Assembly (NCBI GenBank): GCA_023101885.1
Contig: JALPQD010000406.1
Location: 1,240,001-1,304,000 of the forward strand
DNA: 64,000 nucleotides
Direction: 5' to 3'
From: Typhlomys cinereus
Lineage: Eukaryota > Chordata > Mammalia > Rodentia > Platacanthomyidae
A model generated the notes under the pieces. That model was given only the letters and a program-made list of their open reading frames with translations. It was not told the origin of the DNA and did no database searches. Made by a program: the position numbers and the translations under genes. Within the stretch, counting starts at the first letter, position 1; every line of letters begins with the position of its first letter. Of this stretch, positions 9,176 to 22,899 are shown piece after piece.

Positions 9176-12100
9176 TCCAGATGAGGAGCTTCATGATAAG
9201 ATTTATATTCTTAAATTATTATCAGAAAGACTATCTGATGTTTTATGATTACCAATGATTTACCATAGGATAGAGGATAAACAACTTTGGGATTAGCTAA
9301 ACTATGGAAGCCTAAAGGAGGAGGGAGAGCATGCATTAGGGAGGAGGGCACACAGGGCTATGCAAATGATCTGCAATATGCACAATATCTAGAAAATCTT
9401 ACAGAATCCACAGGGCTAGTAATTCTCTGTCTTGTGAACTGGCCACTGAGTTTGACCATTTGAGGACTTTTGTACAATCGCAAATTCTTCAGTATAATCA
9501 TGAGGACCAATCTTGACTGGAGTCCAAAGTTGAATAAGTGGCAGTAGTTACAGTAATTCAGCCAAAGACAATTTAAAACAATTCTAGGATTTTTCTTTGA
9601 AAAAGACAACATCTAAAGGTGGTCCTAAAGTCATCTAATCTTGTTTTGTCTCACAATCTCCTCCTTAGATATCTGATAGTTTGTTCTACTAATTTTTATC
9701 TTTCACACTTGTTAAAGGTAACATCCTTATTGTGAATGTGGCCTCCAACTTTCCTTAGCTACCCTTCAAGTCCAAGTTAGGATTGTGAAGAAGCTAAAGC
9801 TTAAGAATCTATTAAGATGCCCAGAATAGCTCCTCTATTGGATAATTAATGTTCTATTATTATTACACTGAATATCACAGACACTTGTTTATCCTATCTC
9901 TAAGTTAAGGGAGTTACCTTCCTAGAAAGGAGATGACAAATATTCTTTAATTACCCAAGCAGGAGAAAACCAAAATGCTATTCTGAAACAGGGAAAAATC
10001 TTCTAACTGTCCTTTGCTTCAATAGATCTATACATAAAATTTCATGAATATCTGTAATTTTTAAAAACAAAAGCTGGGTGCTTATATTTTAATTTAAAGC
10101 CTTGCATAGACAAATGTAATGAGGAGATTAAACTTGACAAATTAATACAGAAAATAAGTACCTTCCATTGAAGCCCACTCTGTGGTAAGAGCTAGATTGG
10201 TAGTTTACATACGACATTTTGTTCAGTATTCCCACATGATTCTTTTCTATCTATATTCGTATAAATAACTCTATTTTAGTAAATGCAGAGATTTACCAAT
10301 GTATATGAAAATGTTTTATCTCTTGGATGTCTCTACTTTATAGGTGATGTGTGTTATACATTAACTGTGCCAAGGAACCAGTCACTAGGACACTACCAGC
10401 ACTTGTGTCAATGAAAATTTTTTATATTTAAAAACACTTTAAGGGAACATGTTTTAGGTACAGTAATGTTCTGTCACAAGAGATCTTTCATAACCTAATA
10501 GCCTTTGAAATAGCCCTTCATCACAGTCAGCTTTTTTCTATTACTGGACTCTAAACTCAGATTATTCCAAACTTGAGACATGTTACACTAATAGTGCTTT
10601 AAATCACACAGATTGCATTATAAATACTCATAGGGCCTTCATTGCTATTGTGGACTTTTAAAGAAATATACTTTTCTTAAAAATGGTCTTTAAGAGTAAA
10701 CATGTAGAGTTTTTTTTTAGGATTCCTAAAGTTGCACTGGCTTTATTACTCCATAAAAATCATATTCATTTATAATTTACTGTCATCTTCAATGCAAATT
10801 CTTCTAATACTTTCTATTTCAACTTACATTATTCCTTACAAAATTATTCTTTCTACTTTCAGCATAATTTTTGATTGTGTACAATTCATTTCTAATATCG
10901 TTAAGATATTGATAGCTGGGGAATGTTTATACTTCAGAACTTAGAGTAAAAATAGCTAACATATGGGAGGTTAATCACATGTCAGACACTCATATATAAA
11001 TTGTGTTATTAATTTTATAATACTATTTAAATGGTATTATATTATATATTATACAGTTGAAAAAATTGAAATACCTACAGGCTAATAAAATTTCCAGAAC
11101 TTCTTATTCAGATACATAGCTAAAGAAGAATTTCAAGCTGATTCAGTGATCAAAAAATTAATGATGTGTTTCCTCAAGTGGAAAATGATCAGATCATAAA
11201 ACACATCAGAAATGTGAAGATTCTAAAATGTATGGGAAGGAGGAACTGAGTGAGATCTTGTTATTATTTCTTTCACAAGAGTGTTTTGAGGCTTAAATAA
11301 AATTTGACAGCATATTTTAAACATGGCACACATTTTGTTAATATCAGTAGAATTTGAAATAATACATCCTTTCATCAAAGCCACTCTTTATTTTTGAAAT
11401 GTCATTATTAAGTTGTGTTTTTCTCCTACTTGTTTTTAATCTTAGCTGATCTTGAACATTTTGAATAAAATTGCTGGAAGGAAAGTATTGTAATTTGTAA
11501 ACAGAATTAGTTATTTCCTTTTTACTTCCCTGTGAATATCTACATATTTCTGAAAATGTTGAGTACTGAAATAAAGGATTATTAAAAAAGATAAAGAAAA
11601 ATCACAGCAATATTAAAAGAAATAAAACAGCATCTATGAAAGAAATATAGTTACCATTATTATAACGTTAAGTATAGTTGTAAATTTAAGCTTCCTGACA
11701 ATCCAAAGTAGTATTTCATTTTATGTAATGGAGGAAAATTAGAACTTCTTAGGAGATAAAAATACTTTCAAAGGACTAGCTTCCATAATGGTTTTGTCAT
11801 ATGTCATCTATTTTGTGAACAATGAGCTACAATATAAACATCTTTCAATTTTAATACAAAAGGAGCTCATGATAGAACCTCGTGCTCAAAGGCCAACCAT
11901 AACTAATGTTGCACATTGAATGGAAAGACAACAAAAAAAGATGTCATGTGATCTGATTGTCCATAAGGCTAATTTCTAGGTATCTAGTAGCACTGGGCAT
12001 AACATGCCCATTGTTTAGAAGACTTAACAGATTTTACTTATCTAACACACTAGATTTAAACAATTATATCTATCTTGTAACAATAAGATGTATAAATATT

Positions 12101-13585
12101 AAATGTCATGTATGGTATAAAGAATTTACTACAAGTAGTACTTTTCAAAAATGATGCTCATTACACATATATGTATACATTTACTCTGAATGGTAGTAAT
12201 TGCTCAAATCCAAAATATGCTGGAATTAAGTTCAGAACTATTAATAGCCATCTATTGGATGAAAAGAAAAGTGCAAACCTGATTCTGAAAAACATTTGCA
12301 AATCTTTAAGGTAAACTTTCCATTAGTCCGTGACTTACTTAGTTTATTAGTGAAGGATGATTTTACTTGAATTTTTGAACCACAATGGAAACATCAGATT
12401 GTTCTCAATACAGTATTGATCACATCTAAAATGGAAGCATCAGTGAAACAGGAAGAAATTATAAAATCAGAAGTCAAGACTTAAATCTGACAAGGTAACT
12501 ACAATATGGTGTAGCTCAGTGTCCATCAGTTATTGTTTATTATATAGGCACCAAGATTCTGGAAAACTCCATAACTACTGTTTACTCTAAATACCACAAA
12601 CAGTTTTTCTCTGTGCCAGTTCAAATTAATGTGTACCCAATCTACATGTCCACCCAACCTGAGTGCACATCCAATATTTCTGATATCTCCAACATCTTAA
12701 GTTGTCTACTTCATCTATACAAATGGCCTTCATTTACAGGAATTCTGAAGTTGCCACGTTGGTAACAGAACTCAGTTTCTCTCAATGAATTTCTAAATTT
12801 GTATTAAAAAATACCACCTGAACAATGTGCCAGGTTCTACTGTGAGGTTGAGATTTAGCCTGGCGCAAGGGCTTCATGAAGTTCTATTAGCTGACTCTAG
12901 AAAAGAATTTTTTATGTAGTCACTGTGGAAGGCACATCAACTTAGACTTTCACTAAACAAGTACATATTTTTGTCACATTGTGCCTTCATGGTGTGGAGA
13001 TTTGTCTTCACTGCTTCTCTGTCACTGTTTCAGTAAAAATGCTAGGTTTTCCTCTATGTTAATTTTTCCAATACTTACATACGTTCCCCTGTCTGTATTC
13101 TCCTTATGTAAAAGCGCAGGCTTACAGACCCACAGTTGTGCGCCATCCATCCACTAGTCTTGTCTTAAGTCAACTGCACCAAAGTCTTTATTCCCAACAA
13201 AACATGAGTTGAGCCTAAATGGTACCTTTTCCAATAATATTATTCTCCAAACTGCCATTTACTCAAAAGATTTTATCAAAGATTCAAAGTCTTCAACATC
13301 TCCAACAAAGCATTTCAGAAAGTACAAAAGTCTCATGGATCAAAGCAACAATTCATTTCTCTGGTATGAAATACTCTTCCAGCTATTCTGCTGCCAACTT
13401 AAATACCTGATCAAATAATTTAGGGGAGCAAGAAGTTTATTCTAGTTTAGGATTCTCATCAACATGCCAGGAGAGTTCTCATCAATGTCTAGAACAGAGG
13501 AATTAGTTATATTGCATCCACTGGAAGGACTGAGAAAACAAAGCTTACTTTCCAACTTGCTAGACTCACCTGCTCTAGTAACCCT
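9176..13585. other. Unique AT-rich intergenic sequence
   Basis: 4.4 kb without a recognisable gene, RNA or clear repeat. Only short random ORFs below 85 codons are present and none has recognisable protein features. Confidence 0.55.
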
Positions 13586-13589
13586 ATAG

Positions 13590-13890
13590 GTGATTATCTT
13601 GATCAGGTCAAATGAGGCAGGTGATACCATTACATGGCTGGAATCCTTGATTATATAAAAGGAGTCTTCTATTGGAGCAGAAACATGCGTGTATCAACTC
13701 CTTGCTCTGTGGCCTTCACTGCAGATGGAATATGACTAGCTCCATCAAGACTCTGTTGCTGTGATTTCACAGACATGATGATTGTAATAAGACTTGGGAG
13801 CCAAACAAACCCTTCGTTAATGTATTATAAGTTGCTTTTTTCTGGATATTTTATCATAACAACAAGAAATAAACTAAGACTATTACTCAT
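13590..13890 (+). mobile_element. Old interspersed repeat fragment (family 'R', unassigned)
   Basis: The right half ends GAGCCAAACAAACCC...TTATAAGTTGC, then ATTTTATCATAACAACAAGAAA and ACTAAGAC, a signature of a common rodent/mammal interspersed repeat. Related copies occur at 22900, 28384, 48740, 50355 and 56385 in this window. Confidence 0.45.
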
Positions 13891-14483
13891 ATGAAATATG
13901 AGCTGAAATAATAATAAAAATGTATTAAAAAAGAAATGGTAAATATTTGAATGACAAAACCTAATTCCTCGCTTTAAGTGCTGGACTTGTATTAAAATGT
14001 CAGAGGATTCAAGTGAATCTATGTAACTTTTTTTGGTTTTTAGGTATACATTTAAATGTTTCAATAAAACAATAAGATGAAATACCATGCATTCATGAAT
14101 CCTATTGTAATGTATCTTCAACATCTCTGAATACTCAGAATTAATTGCACTTCTTAAAATGAAGTAGATTTCCTCTTGAAGAGGTCCTTACATCACAAGT
14201 TCATATGTTTCTATTGAAACATTTTTTTAAGTTTGTAAGATGCTTCACTTTGTAGTATTTTATTAAAAACAGATAGCCTTCAAATTACAGTAGGTTAGGC
14301 CACTAAATAACTGACTATGTCACTGAGTTGAATTAGCTATCCATTTAATATTTGTGCAACTTATAATCAAATGTTTAAGATACACTTAAATATTGGGAAT
14401 TGTATCATCTTCATTTATAATCTTGGCATAGTCTGCATAGAAATGTATAATATTTACTTAATTGAACAAAAGCACAAAATAAA
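13891..14483. other. Unique AT-rich intergenic sequence
   Basis: No gene or repeat signal seen. Confidence 0.55.
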
Positions 14484-14496
14484 ATATATGTGCCTG

Positions 14497-15527
14497 CAGT
14501 AATTGCAAAGATTATAAACAGGAAGGAAGGGGAAGGAGGTCCACACCAGAAACAAGGAGAGAGGGGGAATCATGTTACCACAGAGAATCATCAAGGACTG
14601 CAAGTAAGTAATGAGAAATCTGGTTAAGTTCACAGACTTTCCTTTCTGATCATTTGCAACTGATGGTGTATGATCTCACCAGATGCGGAGGCCATATAGT
14701 CTGGCAGATAGAAAGTAATCATTGTGCAAATGGGAGATTGACCCTCCTCACCGCAGTCTCCTACTTTTATTCCATCTACCTTTGAATATACTCTTACAAT
14801 AAGGCTCTATTTTAACACCTTCTTATCTCTGGCCAGGTGGTTACATCCAATACCCATCAGGTTGGAGCAAAGGGCATTGTAGGAGCAGCAAAACTGAGAA
14901 AAAAATCAACAAACCATAATTCAGAACTTCAGAGACTCTATATCAACCACCTGGAACCAGGCCAGCCTAATCTCTCTCCATCCCGAAGCTCAGGGAAATT
15001 TGCGGAAGAGGGGTGGTAAGACTGTAAGAGCACAAGGATGGGAGGAGCAATGATATGCAAGATACTCCATACAAGTTAGGTCCAAAGCAATCATAATAGG
15101 ACTTTGCATGACCTGCACAATGACCAATACATTATTGACCCCACAAAGTCTAGCATGGACTAAAGGCACTACAATCCTTAGAAGCTAGAGATTAACAGCC
15201 ACAATAGTGTTCCTATACTTATGGAGAACACAAGAAAGAGTTCCAGAAAATGCCACTGAGTCCTTACACCTCATCGGAGAGGAGGGTCGAGAGGAAAGTT
15301 TCACATACACATTAAACGATGCTCCAGGAATGGGGGGGGAGGAGGTACTGGGAGATAGGGAGGGAAGGGGGAAAAGGAAAGAGAAAAGGGCGGAGGGAGT
15401 TAGGGGGTTCAGGGAGGGGTGGAGGGAGGGAGGGACCGGTGTACCTATTAAGTTTGTATGAGTGGAAATTAATTAATTAATTAATTAATTAATTAATTAA
15501 TTAATTAATTAATTAAAAATTATATAT
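14497..15527 (+). mobile_element. 5'-truncated L1 3'UTR copy (L1-H)
   Basis: Plus-strand L1 3'UTR bounded by a 13-bp direct repeat ATATATGTGCCTG (14484-14496 and 15528-15540). It starts CAGTAATTGCAAAG, matching the 3'UTR of L1-G. It then runs through the GAAGCTCAGGG...GAAGAGG region and the G-rich purine tract (about 15270-15440) to the family 3' end TATTAAGTTTGTATGAG. The A-tail has turned into an (AATT)n array at 15465-15516. The right TSD copy is embedded in an AT-repeat, so that edge has an uncertainty of a few bases. Confidence 0.9.
15465..15516. repeat. (AATT)n microsatellite
   Basis: Perfect AATT units at the 3' end of L1-H, derived from its tail. Confidence 0.96.
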
Positions 15528-15540
15528 ATATATGTGCCTG

Positions 15541-16199
15541 AAGAAATTTCTTAAGAGAAAAAAGAAACAGACAACATGAAGCATGTGTGATCTAGCCCCC
15601 AATGCCTCCACTCTGTCCCCAACAGCCACAATTAAAAGTCTGTATTTTTAAATAAATCAATAAGTGAAACCAAAAGTATTGAGCTTTTTCTGTTAATGCA
15701 TCATAGGCAATGGGACATGCATATTTTATTTTCTCTAATAGCTATCAGGAACAGCCTAAGGCAACTGAATTTAATTCCAAAACAGATTTTGGAAGAAAGT
15801 GGGTGGCCACAAGAGAAATAAAATACTGATACATAAGAATTTCAAAATATTTCTATAAAACAAACGAGGCTATGACGACTGAGTCAGTGAAATAATTACA
15901 ATGCCTTTGGAGAGAATTTTGAACAAATTACTAGGCCGTCTACAAAAGTTTGTGAATAAACAAATGAAGAAACTGGGACGCATCACCTCTGAAAGTCTCT
16001 ACTGTGGGTTAATTTTTATTTTTAAATAAAGAGAAAGGAGGGATCAGATAAAGTTGTTTTCTTAATCTCCTTTGTAATGGTCATGTTAAGAAAAGCAGCA
16101 TTAAACATATTAATGTGTTTGCTTCTGCTCTAATTTACGATTCCCTTCTTCTTTAATGAGATCTGCTCTACAGCCCATAAAATAATTGTTATGGTAAAC
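15541..16199. other. Unique AT-rich intergenic sequence
   Basis: No gene or repeat signal seen. Confidence 0.55.
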
Positions 16200-16900
16200 T
16201 GACTTTTCAAAATTAGCCACACACCAGTTGGTCCAGAAACCTATTCCTCTAGACCATTCATGCACAAAATACCTTTGTGTGAAACCCTTTCCAACTTGTA
16301 ATGACTGGAGCTCGTCCAGAAGTTTGCCTGTAGAGTCTCTGCATGGTTGTCAGTGGGAACTGCCTTGCAATTTCCTTTCCTCGGAAGCTCTGCCGCGATC
16401 GTGCAGGCATGTTCTGGGCACTATTTGGTCGACACTGAAAACACATTCAAGCCAAGTGCTGCTTCCAGAGCCTACAGAAAACGCTTCCTGACCCTGGGTC
16501 TGTCTGCATGGAATAGTGTTGGAGAGAAAGTATTCCAAGACCCTAGGGGAACTGCAGAGATATTTACATGGAAACGTGCAGCCTATCCTTGCAACCATTG
16601 GCTCCTGATTTAATCCCTTTCCACTTGTTTTCCCGTGTTACCTCTCACACTGTGATTGTTATTCTTCCACAGTGACTTCTCAGAGAAGAAGGCCAGCTGA
16701 GTCAGGAGCGATGTGCCTCAGCCTTGCCTCAAAGGTGGAAAGCAGAATGAGTGTGCTCACAAAGACAAACACACCACAGAGCACTAAGCATGTTTCAGGC
16801 CCAGGCAAACTCATTCCTCCTTTCTTAGGACTCCCCCAAATCAAAGGGGATAACAAGAATGAACATGCTCCTAAGTAGTTACTGATTAGCATGAATATTT
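16200..16900. other. GC-richer, CpG-containing unique island of unknown function
   Basis: Balanced base composition with several CpGs (for example GCCGCGATCGTG near 16392 and TGGTCGACACTG near 16427) inside an AT-rich desert. Overlapping ORFs of 60-90 codons occur on both strands but none shows a family I recognise. A splice-acceptor-like TTATTCTTCCACAG ends near 16671. It could be a conserved non-coding element, a non-coding exon or the residue of an old insertion; the sequence alone cannot decide. Confidence 0.35.
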
Positions 16901-17225
16901 TTGAAGTGTTTCAATTTGTGCTCCTGGAAGCATTCAGCTTATCTGGAAGAAAAATGAGGCTTTACATAGAACAATTAATATCAGTATCTTTTGTAGCACT
17001 TCAGAACTTGAGGGGCAAATGACTGAAACAAGGAAAGCTTGAGCATCACTTCACACATTTCGTTGCTCTACTGAATTAGATTCTTTATTTTATGGTTCTT
17101 TATAGTTTAATGTGCAGAAGATTAAATGTCCTTCTAACATTCACAGATATAGCATCTTTAACTTCTATCCTATTTTTCAGGATTTGAATTAGAAATATGA
17201 GCATTAGATTGTCCTGTGTGGGGGA
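16901..17225. other. Unique intergenic sequence
   Basis: No gene or repeat signal seen. Confidence 0.5.
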
Positions 17226-17235
17226 TTTGTGTGCA

Positions 17236-17289
<54 letters not shown>

Positions 17290-17600
17290 ACATATGTATG
17301 AGACATGGATTACATATGTGGAGGCCAATCATCAACATCAGGACTTTTTTATTGCTCTCCACCTCATTTTATGAAATAAATACTTTCACTAAGTGTGGAA
17401 CTTGCTACTATAGCTACACTGGCCAGTGACAAGCCCCAGGATTTTCATGCTTCCCCCTGCTAATGCTTCAGCTTATATCCACATCTGGGTTTTACCTAGA
17501 GCTTACATGAGTGCTGAGGATTTGAAATGAGGTCATCTTATTTACATACAAAGCACTTTGCCCACTGTGCCATGTCCCAGGACAATGAGCTTTAGTTCTT
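17226..17600 (-). mobile_element. Old B3-like SINE with (GT)n tail
   Basis: A perfect (GT)n run (about 17239-17286) is followed by GTGGAGGCCAATCATCAACA and, near 17540-17580, CAAAGCACTTTGCCCACTG. This is the order seen in minus-strand B3/B2-type rodent SINEs (tail repeat, body, tRNA-like head). Strongly diverged; no TSD found. Confidence 0.55.
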
Positions 17601-18419
17601 GGAATATACCAAAAATTGAATTTAAACTTTGTGTTACGTGCTATAAACATAATGAAGAAAGGTGGTAAACACTGCAAATTCTCAGTTTACATATTTCAAA
17701 TAGGTTGTCTAGGTAGATGGAACTGTAGACCTGACAAATTTATCACAATGTTATTCTTTATTTTATGTTAGCCTAATAGTAAATATTTAGAAATGAAGAA
17801 TTTTTTTTCTTGGAGCAATCAAAATTTTTCTTAGACTGAATCACCTCCTGGCATACTGATACTGCATAAAACCCTGAAATTGTCAGTCCAAGAGAAAAGA
17901 ATATGAAGTTTTTGAGAAATCAAATCCTGAATCTATAAACATATAATTAAAAGGGCTGAATCCCCACTAGAGTCCATCGAAGTGGACAGGTAGATGGGCG
18001 GGAGAGAGTGGGATGGATAGATGAGGGGAAAAGAAGGAAAGGAGGGAGGCAGGTTGGAAGGAAAAAAGAATTATTACTCAATAAACTTACAAAACTAATA
18101 TCATATTATGCACTAGATACTGAGGAAGATAATGAAGTAAATTTTCTTCCAACTGATGGGTTTTTTCACGGGAACATCTATGCTTCCTTACCCTACATAT
18201 TAGTTTAAGGGAAATTGCAACTGCTTTCCTAGTAATCAACTTAATAACCAATCGCTAGAGAGTATGACATCTTGTGGACAACCCATTAGATTTGCCATAT
18301 AGGTTACAAATACCTGAAACTAGTAACCACTCTCATGCCTGAACCAGACATTTTTTACTGCTTTCCTGCCAAGGTAGAGGAAAAAGTACCAGAAGTGCAA
18401 TGCAATGTAATACCTTGAA
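17601..18419. other. Unique AT-rich intergenic sequence
   Basis: No gene-like signal; a short purine-rich patch lies near 17990-18070. Confidence 0.5.
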
Positions 18420-18840
18420 CCCTAATAGCTTTGGGAGATACATTAAAGGTTGCATACATAAAAGTTAGATTGGCCCTAAGAAAGGGTCTAGGTAGTCCAA
18501 CTACTAGTAGCTCAATTCATCAGCTGAAGATCTCAGCAGTTCTTGTCTGATGCTGAAGGTCAGAGGATTCCTGGAGAGACATTCGTCTCTGGTCCATATT
18601 GGGAGCTCAAAGAAGCTGAGCTGTAGTGTTGGTCAAGATTGGCTGCAGCAAGAGAGTTGAGCTTGCCAGGACAGAACATGAGAGAAAGGAAGCTCTTCTT
18701 CCTTGTACTTCCTTTTATCTGGTTTGCTATTGGAAGGTGCCACTCATATTTGAGGTGAATCACTGTATCTCTAATAACTTATACCAGATAATCCTTTTTA
18801 TGTGGTCTCCTGACTCAACTTTTCGATAATCATAGATCAA
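18420..18840 (+). mobile_element. Old rodent interspersed repeat fragment, family unassigned
   Basis: Contains phrases typical of a dispersed rodent repeat: GGTCCATATTGGGAGCTCAA, TGGCTGCAGCAAGAGAGTTG, ACAGAACATGAGAGAAAGGA and GGAAGGTGCCACTCATATTT. The recognition is from memory of rodent genomic sequence and the class is uncertain. Confidence 0.4.
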
Positions 18841-20776
18841 GACAGGAAAGGTTAAATCTTAGAGAGGAATGCATTCAAATGCAAATGGTGTATCTTATCT
18901 AATATTTAAAGATTCTGATACTTAAAAACTATAGTTTTGTCCCAGGTCTCATTTTAATGGTGCTTACTATGCTGCCCCCTATCAAATAGTTTTCATAAAC
19001 ATTCAAAGTAAATGTGATTTGAAGTTTTACCACAATCCATCCTTTTAAAAAACATTTGCTAATGAACATGTTGTTTTTCCCTGGTTCTATAGTTTGTCAG
19101 ACTGTATTTGCTGAAGGTAGAAAATTACAAATTCAACCATATTGAATTATTACTGAAATATTCATGCAAAAAGTTTACCTCATAATGCATTGCTTGTGAC
19201 ATTTATTAAGTAGAAAGATTAAGCTATTCATTATCTCTTACCCTTTACTTTCCATTTCCCAAGAAATCACTTTGCTCCTAAGAATCCTCTCTAATCTTCT
19301 TAAATGAGCTGAATCTGACTATAGTCCGGATACCAGAAAGTGTTCAGAGCAGATGCCAATGTGTATATTCGTTATTTAAAACCAAAAGTAGTCTGTTGTT
19401 GGTATGATGGCTGTCTGAATTGGCCATTATCTCAGCATCATTTTTGTGACTTATCCTGTATCATATACACATGTGTGCATACACATGCACACACATGAAC
19501 ACACATGCACTTTTGTTTAAACACATGCATGACATTTTCATAATTCTGTTGTAAACTCATGGTTTATTTAATTCAGCTTCTCCTGCTTTCTGTATCCATG
19601 TCTCCAACTGGTCTCTATTGCCTGGATGGAAAAACACTATTCCTAAATTCTGTGGATCATTAAGCAAAAAAAAAAAAAAAAAAAAAAAAAAATCAACTCG
19701 GTTTTGCTACCTCCTTAATACCAATACAATACAGACTCTAGATGCTCCTTAGGATTAATTGGTATGTCTTTATTACTGTAAGAACACACATATTGTACTA
19801 GTACCAGTACTAAAAAATGCTCTACAAGATACAGGACTCAATAGTCTCAGCACCCTGTGAACTCTATGAACTATAATAACAAACATGAGACAGTATGCAC
19901 CTATTTGTGCATTGGTTGTACTATTAATATGGGGACATCTCAATCAGTCTACTTGGATTTAGAAAGGGATCCATTCTTGGTCATGTAAATTTGTTTAAAA
20001 ACATAACAGTAAGGTCATAGGTCCAAGATTGGGGAATAAGATGATACTAAATTGACATTTTATCATACAATCGTCTAAATATTTATGTTATACCCATAGA
20101 CAAATGCTACCCTCAGTCTTTTACAAAGAAGACCCTTTTTCCAGTGAACATGAAGTTAACACAGAGATTTACAGCTGGCCAATGTGCTGGGACTAAAGTG
20201 ATCCATGAGGGTTCAACCCGTGATATCTATATTATCCCCTCAAAGGCTTTGGGGACCTTGTGTAATAGAGCACAGAGATGTAAAACAATGTAAAAGCCAA
20301 AACATGGGGGGAAAAGGTGGTGAAGTGCCATCTTCTAAATATCACCTTCTGGGCATGACACATTCATTGCAATCTGGACTTTGCAACTGCCTATGCCACC
20401 AATCAGTCTGCTCAAATATAGACCATCAACATCCAAACAAGCAATTAAGAAGAGACTCAGGAAGGCTTATACCTCACTACTGAGCTATTGGCTACTGATG
20501 AACATTTCTTTCAGCATGTACTCAATGGTGTCTTCACCAGGCTCCAATAGATAGATCCAATCAGCAGTCACATGGTTGACTACAGTTAAACTAACTGAAT
20601 CATAAAAATCAAAACTCAAGCATCTTAAAAAGAGTACAATAGGTGATGATGGAGGATGGATGCATGATAAGAAAGACTCAGGGAGAAAACAATTAGAATA
20701 CATTTTCTTATATGTAGGAAGTGGTCAAGGAACAAAATGCATAAAAGTAAGTTGCTGTGCTTCAGAATTACCCATG
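18841..20776. other. Unique AT-rich intergenic sequence
   Basis: No gene recognised. A 27-base A-run lies at 19666-19692 and an interrupted (CA) patch at about 19465-19510. Confidence 0.5.
19666..19692 (+). repeat. Poly(A) run of 27
   Basis: Uninterrupted A27. It could be the tail of a retroposed sequence lying to the left, but I see no recognisable source and no flanking direct repeat. Confidence 0.9.
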
Positions 20777-21260
20777 TGTGATGGTTAATCTAGATCATTA
20801 ACTTTATGGAGTCTGGAATCAACTAATAGCATTCATCTGGGCACATCTATGAGGACATTTTCAAAAAGGATCAGCTGATGGGGAAAGACACTGTCCCAGA
20901 AAGGGAGCCCCTCCCCCACCCCTCCCCCCACCCTTGTAGCCAAGATGTGAAGGAATTATTGGAAGAATCATATTTTGCATGCCTTTGTTTCTTGCTGGTG
21001 ATTGCTGCTGTCTCTGTCATAACAACTACTGTCTTGCTTCTTTGATGCTGGTCTTCAGTGTCTTAGCATTTCCACAAACATAGGCACCTGATACAGATTG
21101 CTGAGGCATCCAACATCATGATCCCAGCAGCCCCATGTTTGGAGTCTCACCTGGGTGCATCTAACAATTGTTGGACAACCCAACCCTGATTTTTTTCTTC
21201 ACTGCTCCCTTCCTCCTCCTTGACTAACAGAAAACATGAGCATGAGAATTGTAATGGCCC
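20777..21260 (+). mobile_element. Old interspersed repeat, family unassigned
   Basis: Opens TGTGATGGTTAATCTAGATC, a common start of an old mammalian/rodent dispersed repeat, and continues through CATCTGGGCACATCTATGAG, GATCAGCTGATGGGG and a C-rich patch. No terminal repeats established. Confidence 0.4.
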
Positions 21261-22390
21261 TCCATCCTGCATTCATATTTTAAACTTTCCTTGAGTGAAT
21301 AGAGTGGTTATAGTCTACAAAGAAATTGGAGGAAAGGCTAAAAAGTTGTGAATGAAAAATATTTTAGGACAGAGCCTGATACACTGGTTTCATTCAATCA
21401 CAGGAAAGAATATCTTCATCACAAGCACCTGTGAATATCTATCTACTTAAAGCACAATCCAGACTTGTGTCCTGGAGGAAAGAGATGGAAATCTTGTCAA
21501 TGACTCCATTTTCCAATTGCTAAGTATATGTATGGTTATATCATTCATCAAACAATCAGGTTCAAGACTGGCTTTAAATCTGTCTAACTAGTTTTATGCC
21601 ATCCATGTCTCTGTGTCTGTAGTCTTCTCTACTTCATCTACACAAACCCACAAGAACACTTGCTTCGCATGTTTATAGCATGGAAAGCAGATGGAAGACC
21701 CTATATGAGGAATGAAGGAAGAGAATCAGCATGGTAGAAGAGAGGTGATGAGGTAGGGAAGTAGGGAGGAATTGTAAGTGAGGGATGGTGATTTATATGT
21801 ATGAAAATACAATGAAACACACTGTTTTTACACTGAAAAGTTTCATTTTTTTTTCTTTGATGCACGATTCTGTAAGAATCACCTGTTATTAAATAAACAG
21901 GTAGTGGCATGGCCAATAGAGTTTCTGATCTTGGCTTTACTTCTTTGATAATAGGGTGATACTGGCTAACTCAGCTCTCTCTGTGAATTATGATCAAGCT
22001 TCTCAATGCATGTAACTTTGTGGATGAGAAGCGGTGGCCTCAGAGGACTGTGAGGACTGAAGTGAATTGACAAAGTAATATTCCAGACAGGAAGCACTGT
22101 CAGACCTGTGGTGTCATGTTTTATTTTGCTTTGTTTTTGTCTGTATTTTTGGTACCCACAGAAACTGAAAGAAATTTGAAATTTTACCATCTGAAGAAAA
22201 TTCACCCTGCTCAAATCTGCATTCACAACTGATTGCAGTTGTTGCATCTTGGAAATGACTGCATGTTAAAGCTAAGTGATTCCCCAAAATTATGAATGCA
22301 GACACAATATTTCCAGTCTATCTTACAGTCATAAATGCATTTGGGATCATTCTCTTATTTCACTTATCATCCTGTGTTTTTTCTTTTGCC
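21261..22390. other. Unique intergenic sequence
   Basis: No gene or clear repeat seen. Confidence 0.5.
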
Positions 22391-22394
22391 AGGC

Positions 22395-22482
22395 TTTTTT
22401 TGGCAACACTACTATGTACTGATCCAATGACAGCTCTTCTAAGCACACTCAACTACTGAGCTATGTATCTATCCCCTACATG
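22395..22482 (-). mobile_element. ID-like SINE fragment
   Basis: The minus strand reads TGTAGGGGATAGATACATAG then CTCAGTAGTTGAGTGTGCTT, similar to the tRNA-like start of rodent ID elements. Diverged and short. Confidence 0.4.
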
Positions 22483-22899
22483 TTTATTTTCTCAACTTCC
22501 AGAAGGGGGGTGGACTTCCAAACAAACACTGATCTGGAAAAGATGTTATTTTATTCAAATAACTTCCCATCTCCAGAAACCTAAGGAAAAGTTAAACATA
22601 GACAGGTTTTAGGAAGAGACATATCAGATCTTAACTCTTATATCTTACATCTTGACTCAACATCTTTGAGATGTCCCTTAACTTGCTAGCTCAGGGGTTC
22701 AGAATAGAAATGAGCACAAAGGTCTGAAATTAGCCAGTGTGGAGATGTGAATGCCTATAGAACACAGAGATCTGGTAGAACAGAAGGATAAAATAGAGAG
22801 CTGGAACTAAAATTCTACTTTGAACTTGAGCATACATATGTGTTCATAGACCATAAGTAAAAGTTCTTTCAGAATTAAAAAAGGACAGGATGGCCCTGC

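Noticed and set aside
16228..16613. Overlapping 87-88-codon frames in the 16.2-16.9 kb island as a protein-coding exon
   Set aside because: No recognisable domain, no consistent frame between candidate splice sites, and comparable frames on the opposite strand.
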